From an uncultured Treponema sp. (GTDB lineage Bacteria > Spirochaetota > Spirochaetia > Treponematales > Treponemataceae), in assembly GCA_937902125.1 (NCBI GenBank), contig CALDIB010000091.1, positions 1-27,034 of the forward strand: a stretch of 27,034 nucleotides of DNA. The letters are read 5' to 3'. Positions 22,664-27,034 of this stretch are shown in pieces (within the stretch, counting starts at the first letter, position 1; every line of letters begins with the position of its first letter). Position numbers and translations under genes: made by a program. A model generated the notes under the pieces. That model was not told where the DNA came from, did no database searches, and saw only the letters and a program-made list of their open reading frames with translations.

Positions 22664-23926
22664 CTATTCGCAAAATTTCTTGAACACCACGCAACCGTTG
22701 TGGCCGCCAAAGCCAAGGGAAGCCGAAGCCGCCGCGTTGATTGTTCCATACTGGCCCTTGTTTGGAACATAGTCCAAATCGCAGCCGCCTTCAATGTCAG
22801 GCTCGTCAAGGTTGATTGTAGGCGGGAAAAATCCGTCGTTGATGGCCTTGACGCAGAACAAGGCTTCTATGGCGCCGGCCGCTCCAATCATGTGGCCCGT
22901 CATGCTTTTTGTTGAAGAAATCTTCAAGTTTTTTGCGTGTTCGCCAAAAGCGATTTTGACCATTTTTGTCTCGCCTGAATCGTTGGCGTGGGTTCCTGTT
23001 CCGTGGGCGTTGTAATACTGAATGTCCTGGGGCTTTAGGCCGGCGTCTTCCAAAGCGCGGGTGATGGCCAAGGCGCCGCCCGTTCCGTCCGGAAGGGGAG
23101 CCGTAATGTGGTAAGCGTCGGAAGAAGCGCCGTAGCCCGCAAATTCGGCGTAGATTTTGGCGCCCCGCTTTTTGGCGTGCTCCAATTCTTCAAGAATCAA
23201 AACGGCGCTTCCCTCGCCCATTACAAAGCCGTCGCGGTTTTTGTCAAAGGGGCGGCTGGCTTGGTGGGGCCTGTCGTTGTATTGGCTGGACAAGGCTTTT
23301 AAAACCATAAAGGTTCCGATTCCAAAGCCTGTGATTGTGGCTTCCGTTCCGCCGGAAACGCAAAGGTCAACTCGGCCGCTTCTAACCATGTCAAGCGCGT
23401 TTCCCAAAGCGTCCGTTCCGCTGGCGCAAGCTGTGGCGATTGTCCATGCCGGGCCTTGAATGCCGTAAAGCATGCTCACGTTGGCGGCCGCCTCGTTGGG
23501 AATAAGCTCAGGAGCCGTCAACGGCGGAATGCGGGCAACGCCCGCGGCCGGGTCAAAATATTTTTTAAAGGCGGCCTCGATTACGTCAAAGCCTCCGATT
23601 CCGTTTCCTACCATAATGCCGCATTTTTCTTTCGCAAGGCTTTCTTTGTCGTAGCCGGAATCCTTAATGGCTTGCGCGCTGGCGGCCACCAAAAATTGGG
23701 TGAAGCGGCCCATTTTGCGGCAATCTTTTGGGTCAACGCCATAATCGGCGATGTTGAAATTCTTAACTTCGCCCGCCACTTGAACCTTGTAGCCTGTGGC
23801 GTCAAACAAAGTGATTTTTTCAACGCCGCTTTTTCCGGCCTTGATTCCTTCCCAAGTGTCTTGGACATTGTTTCCAAGGGGAGTGACCGCGCCGAGTCCT
23901 GTTACAACCACGCGCCTTTCTGCCAT
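22664..23926 (-). CDS. fabF: Beta-ketoacyl-ACP synthase II
   Basis: A 420-aa condensing enzyme that extends acyl chains with malonyl-ACP. The start at 23926 (MAERRVVVTGLGAVTPLGNN) is the family norm and has a GGAG Shine-Dalgarno 9 nt upstream. The ten extra codons available upstream are not conserved in style. The nucleophile Cys is in IATACASGTDAL, the first catalytic His in YYNAHGTGTHANDSGE, and the second in STKSMTGHMIGAAGA with its Lys. GFGGHNG lies near the C-terminus. Length is normal. It is read from a consensus promoter with a roughly 60-nt leader and is followed by fabV. Confidence 0.95.
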   Translation of the reverse strand: MAERRVVVTGLGAVTPLGNNVQDTWEGIKAGKSGVEKITLFDATGYKVQVAGEVKNFNIADYGVDPKDCRKMGRFTQFLVAASAQAIKDSGYDKESLAKEKCGIMVGNGIGGFDVIEAAFKKYFDPAAGVARIPPLTAPELIPNEAAANVSMLYGIQGPAWTIATACASGTDALGNALDMVRSGRVDLCVSGGTEATITGFGIGTFMVLKALSSQYNDRPHQASRPFDKNRDGFVMGEGSAVLILEELEHAKKRGAKIYAEFAGYGASSDAYHITAPLPDGTGGALAITRALEDAGLKPQDIQYYNAHGTGTHANDSGETKMVKIAFGEHAKNLKISSTKSMTGHMIGAAGAIEALFCVKAINDGFFPPTINLDEPDIEGGCDLDYVPNKGQYGTINAAASASLGFGGHNGCVVFKKFCE

Positions 23927-23947
23927 AAAATTCTCCAAGAATTTAAG

Positions 23948-23985
23948 ATACGGCAACCTCTAAAAACTGAAGTTTTAAAGGCTTC
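23948..23985. repeat. Decayed copy (B) of the dispersed palindromic repeat
   Basis: The left half ATACGGCAACCTCTAAAAAC and the centre match copies A and C. The right arm has lost a base and has substitutions, so the stem is imperfect. It lies in the predicted 5' leader of fabF. Confidence 0.55.
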
Positions 23986-23994
23986 CACAAGATT

Positions 23995-24023
23995 ATTTTA
24001 GACAAATTTTCGATTTTTGTCAA
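23995..24023 (-). promoter_or_regulatory. Promoter of fabF (with leader)
   Basis: On the minus strand: TTGACA (24023-24018), 17 bp, TAAAAT (24000-23995). The ATG at 23926 is 68 nt past the -10 box, so unlike most genes here fabF has a real leader and a Shine-Dalgarno. Its -35 box is 24 bp from that of the divergent GGDEF-EAL gene. Confidence 0.8.
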
Positions 24024-24047
24024 CTTAAAAGCGGCGGGCGGAATTGA

Positions 24048-24076
24048 TTGCAAAAGCGGGAATTGTATGGTATAAT
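24048..24076 (+). promoter_or_regulatory. Promoter of the GGDEF-EAL gene (leaderless)
   Basis: TTGCAA (24048-24053), 17 bp, perfect TATAAT (24071-24076), then 7 nt to the ATG at 24084. Confidence 0.8.
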
Positions 24077-24083
24077 GAAAAAA

Positions 24084-26492
24084 ATGAAAGCATTATACGC
24101 TCTGATTTTGGCAGCAATGGAAATACTCATCGTCTTTACCATACGCAAAACGATGAGCAAGTCCAATAGACGCATTCCCTTGGCAAGAAAAGCCCGAGAC
24201 ATGTTAATCGCGGCGTTTGTCACCGTCATGCCCAACATTATTTTGGCGGTGATTTCCACCGAATGGGAAAACGCGGAATCCGCGGCGGCCATTTTCTTTG
24301 ACTGGTATTTCATTTCAATCGACATAATGCTCTTCTTGCTTTTGTATTTCAACGCTGAATATTCATTTCCAAACAGCATAGCTTCCGACAATTTTTTCAA
24401 GGCATGTCTGCATTTTTTTAGGGACGACATAAGATGCATAACGCGGCCTGAAAAACAAAAGACGTCCGCCTTTGAAAAAGGAATGTTTTTTTTGTTCCTC
24501 TTTATTTTGGCGGACGTTTTCAACTTGTTGAGCAACATTTGGACAAAGCAAGTTTTTTCTGTCGAGCGCTTTTATTTTTACGGCGGATTTTTCAAGCCGG
24601 ACATTTATTTTAGAACGACAACATTTTGGTCTTATGACTTGCATTTGACGCTCAGCTATCTGATGGTTGTCTTGAACATCGTTTGCCTCTTTGCAAAGAC
24701 AATCACGGCTCCAAGCATTTACAAAGTAAAATACATAATGTCAATCGCGCAAATTTCCTTGATTGTTTTGCTTAACGGCCTTTACATCTTGTTCGCGCTT
24801 CCGGTGGATTTTTCAGTTCTTTTATACGGAATAGTTTGCGTGTCAATGTTCTACTTCGCGTTTTCTTACATACCTTCGCTTTTGCAGCAAATCACGCTAA
24901 AGCGGGTCATGCACGACATGAACAACGGAATCGCCGTCTTGGACACCGACGACCAATGCATCTACGCCAACGACTACATAAAGAACATTTACCGCATCAA
25001 GGCAAACCAAAATCCAACCGAAGTCATTCAGCCTGTGGTAAAAAGAATCGCCGGAGGTGTTCCTCTTGACAAGCTTGAGCCAAAAGAAGAAACGATTCGC
25101 CGCATTGAAAACGACAAAGACATTTTTTATCGGATGAACTTTTCCCGCATTGAAACAAAAGACAAAAAATACATCGGCAGCTACTTGATGATGGTCAACA
25201 CAACCGAAGAAAACAATCGGGAAAAACTTGAGCGATTCCGCAACACCCACGACCAGTTGACCGGCCTTTACAACAAAAACTATTTTTACGAAAGAGTCGC
25301 CGAAACCCTTGAAGCCAATCCTGATGAAAGATACTTTATCGTTTGCTGCGACATCGGAAGATTCAAGTTGATAAACGAATTTAACGGAATCGCGGTGGGC
25401 GACAAAATATTAAAGGCCATCGCCGCAAAGTTAAAGGAAAAAACCGTAATCGGCGAAGTTTACGGAAGAATCGACAACGACCGCTTTGCCATCTTGATTC
25501 CAAAAGACAGATTGAACCTGCAAATTTTCATTGACGAAAGCCAGCTTATTTTTAAAGAAAGCGTGAACCTTTCAATATTGCCAACCTGCTACTTTGGCGT
25601 TTACGAAATCGAAGACACCGACATGCGGGTTTCATTCATGTGCGACCGCGCCTTTATCGCCATAGACACAATCAAGGGCCAATATGGAAAGCAAGTGGCT
25701 TGGTATGACTCAAAACTGAGGGACAGCGCCTTGAGGGAGCAAGAGTTGGTATACCAACTGCCCGAGGCCATTTCAACAGGCCAAATAAAAATTTACTTGC
25801 AGCCCCAATCCACAATAGAAGGAAAGGCCATTGGGGCCGAAGCGCTTGTCCGCTGGGAGCATCCTGATGAAGGAATAGTTTCTCCGGCGGAGTTCATTCC
25901 CATTTTTGAAAAGAACGGAATGATTACCAAGATTGACCGCTATGTTTGGCGCTTGGCCTTTCAAAAGCTTTTTGAATGGAAAACCGCCGGCCGGGACGAC
26001 TTTTACATTTCGGTGAACATTTCGCCAAAAGATTTTTTCTTGATGAGCATCATAAACGAATTCAACGACTTGCTTGAGGAATTTGCCATCGACCCCAAAA
26101 ACCTTCACATTGAGTTGAGCGAAGACGTGATGATGGGCGACCTTGAGCGGCAAATTCGATTGATTGAGCAATTGCGAAAAATCGGATTTACAATCGAAAT
26201 CGGCGACTTTGGCGCTGGAAACACTTCGCTTAAAATCTTGCGGGAATGCAACATCGACATTCTAAAAGTTGACATAGCCTTCCTGCAAGACACCCGCTCG
26301 CCAAGAAACGCGCACATCATTATGAAAGAATTGATTGCCATGGCCAGAAACCTTGGAATGAAAATTCTTGCCAAGGGAATCGAGTCAAAAGACCAAATGG
26401 ACTTGCTGCACGACGAAGGCTGCGAATTGTTCCAAGGCTATTATTTTTCAAAGCCAATCGACACAAAATCCTTTGAGCGCATTTACTTGTAA
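24084..26492 (+). CDS. Membrane PAS-GGDEF-EAL protein with degenerate catalytic motifs
   Basis: 802 aa. Residues 1 to about 265 carry about seven hydrophobic helices, like sensor-kinase 7TM inputs. About 270-375 is PAS-like (NGIAVLDTDDQCIYANDYI). About 380-540 is a GGDEF domain (HDQLTGLYNKNYF, DIGRFKLINEFNG), but the active-site GGDEF is replaced by DNDRF near 463. About 550-800 is an EAL domain with intact EALVRW near 585. Its DDFG loop reads GDFG near 706 and the EGVE motif reads KGIE near 762. Both enzyme activities for cyclic-di-GMP are therefore doubtful and a binding or signalling role is likelier. The start at 24084 follows from the promoter; an ATG at 24075 overlaps the -10 box. The phosphatase gene follows at 20 bp. 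Confidence 0.87.
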   Translation: MKALYALILAAMEILIVFTIRKTMSKSNRRIPLARKARDMLIAAFVTVMPNIILAVISTEWENAESAAAIFFDWYFISIDIMLFLLLYFNAEYSFPNSIASDNFFKACLHFFRDDIRCITRPEKQKTSAFEKGMFFLFLFILADVFNLLSNIWTKQVFSVERFYFYGGFFKPDIYFRTTTFWSYDLHLTLSYLMVVLNIVCLFAKTITAPSIYKVKYIMSIAQISLIVLLNGLYILFALPVDFSVLLYGIVCVSMFYFAFSYIPSLLQQITLKRVMHDMNNGIAVLDTDDQCIYANDYIKNIYRIKANQNPTEVIQPVVKRIAGGVPLDKLEPKEETIRRIENDKDIFYRMNFSRIETKDKKYIGSYLMMVNTTEENNREKLERFRNTHDQLTGLYNKNYFYERVAETLEANPDERYFIVCCDIGRFKLINEFNGIAVGDKILKAIAAKLKEKTVIGEVYGRIDNDRFAILIPKDRLNLQIFIDESQLIFKESVNLSILPTCYFGVYEIEDTDMRVSFMCDRAFIAIDTIKGQYGKQVAWYDSKLRDSALREQELVYQLPEAISTGQIKIYLQPQSTIEGKAIGAEALVRWEHPDEGIVSPAEFIPIFEKNGMITKIDRYVWRLAFQKLFEWKTAGRDDFYISVNISPKDFFLMSIINEFNDLLEEFAIDPKNLHIELSEDVMMGDLERQIRLIEQLRKIGFTIEIGDFGAGNTSLKILRECNIDILKVDIAFLQDTRSPRNAHIIMKELIAMARNLGMKILAKGIESKDQMDLLHDEGCELFQGYYFSKPIDTKSFERIYL

Positions 26493-26512
26493 AATTTGCC
26501 CGGAGTTTTTCC

Positions 26513-26971
26513 ATGAAAAAAATATTGTTCGTTTGCCACGGAAACATTTGCCGCTCGCCAATGGCGGAATATGTTATGAAACATTTGGTCAAAAAAGCCG
26601 GCCTTGAAAATGAATTCTTAATTGATTCCGCCGCCACAAGCTCGGAAGAAATTGGAAACGGCGTCCATTATGGAACGCGGACAAAACTTTCGCAGGTTGG
26701 AATACCTTGCGGCGACCACCGGGCCCGCCGCCTGACAGCCGCTGACGGAGACAAATACGATTTGATAATCGGAATGGACCAAGAAAATTTGTTTTACATG
26801 AACAGAATTTTAGGAAGCGGCGGCGCAAAAAAAATCCATTTGCTTTTGGAATGGGCCGGCTTAAAGCGGGACATCGCCGACCCTTGGTTCACCGGAAATT
26901 TTGACAAAACCTACGACGACATCGACATGGGCTGCCGCGCGCTTCTCAAAGACCTTTCTAGCGGCCTTTGA
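26513..26971 (+). CDS. Low-molecular-weight protein-tyrosine (or arginine) phosphatase
   Basis: A 152-aa cytoplasmic phosphatase. The active-site loop is C8-HGNIC-R14-S at the N-terminus and the general acid is D123 in DPWFTGNF, both in the standard places. The length is typical. The ATG at 26513 has GGAG 10 nt upstream. It lies 20 bp after the GGDEF-EAL gene and is probably on the same transcript. In glycan clusters such enzymes act on tyrosine kinases, but none is visible here. In other bacteria relatives remove phosphate from arginine. The substrate is unknown. Confidence 0.9.
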   Translation: MKKILFVCHGNICRSPMAEYVMKHLVKKAGLENEFLIDSAATSSEEIGNGVHYGTRTKLSQVGIPCGDHRARRLTAADGDKYDLIIGMDQENLFYMNRILGSGGAKKIHLLLEWAGLKRDIADPWFTGNFDKTYDDIDMGCRALLKDLSSGL

Positions 26972-26979
26972 ACAAAAGC

Positions 26980-27025
26980 ATAAGGGAACCTCTAAAAATT
27001 GCAATTTTTAGAGGTAACTTTGAAA
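26980..27025. repeat. Dispersed 46-bp palindromic repeat, copy C
   Basis: A perfect inverted repeat with arms ACCTCTAAAAATT (26988-27000) and 27003-27015 and a 2-bp centre. It is flanked by ATAAGGGA and AACTTTGAAA, the same flanks as copy A at 3711-3756 in the opposite orientation. It starts 8 bp after the phosphatase stop codon. Confidence 0.8.
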
Positions 27026-27034
27026 ATGCGATGT

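Noticed and set aside
1..27034. CRISPR array, tRNA or rRNA genes, insertion sequences
   Set aside because: No regularly spaced repeats, no tRNA-like cloverleaf or rRNA sequence, and no transposase motifs were found by reading both strands.

Overview
The window looks like a chromosomal segment of a spirochaete of the Treponema type, with GC near 45-48 % in the core. The call rests on a FabV/Ter-type enoyl reductase next to fabF, a large soluble-lytic-transglycosylase lipoprotein, a PrsW-type protein, a degenerate GGDEF-EAL protein and the general codon style. It is an inference from gene content, not from a marker gene. I saw no rRNA, tRNA, CRISPR array or transposase.

Layout. 1-629 is the 3' end of a type I restriction gene (hsdR), cut by an in-frame stop. 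827-3691 is a beta-CASP metallo-beta-lactamase nuclease followed directly by a WbaP-like sugar-phosphate transferase. 3753-5411 (minus) is an AT-rich type II restriction-modification module (RM1), a methyltransferase plus a Bpu10I-like endonuclease split into two frames. 5470-7130 (minus) is an Lrp/AsnC regulator with a class I aminotransferase. 7140-7454 is a structured gene-free region. 7455-8138 is a shikimate kinase. 8167-9992 (minus) is a second, very AT-rich type II module (RM2), bounded by 14-bp direct repeats. 10059-10900 (minus) is nfu plus a SlyD-type PPIase. 11090-13027 (minus) is a CPA-type cation/proton antiporter with CBS domains plus a small protein. 13072-16559 (minus) is a Hsp70-SBD/TM/LysM fusion overlapping a lytic transglycosylase. 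16616-17647 (minus) is a probable outer-membrane barrel. 17729-19017 is PrsW with a histone-H1-like tail plus a 62-aa protein. 19058-20419 is a UPF0210/DUF711 protein, and 20535-21182 a C39-like lipoprotein. 21285-23926 (minus) is fabF then fabV. 24084-26971 is a membrane GGDEF-EAL protein followed by a low-molecular-weight phosphatase.

Two patterns cut across the genes. First, ten genes have a sigma70-like promoter (TTG-type -35, 17-bp spacer, TATAAT-like -10) whose -10 box ends only 6-8 nt before the start codon. Their mRNAs should be leaderless or nearly so. fabF, fabV, nfu, the UPF0210 gene, the C39-like lipoprotein and the phosphatase instead have Shine-Dalgarno sequences. Second, the accessory DNA leaves visible scars: a 14-bp duplication around RM2 that contains the stop codons of both neighbouring genes, a 46-bp palindromic repeat present twice with compensatory stem changes (plus one decayed copy), and lesions in two of the three restriction genes while both methyltransferases in view are intact.
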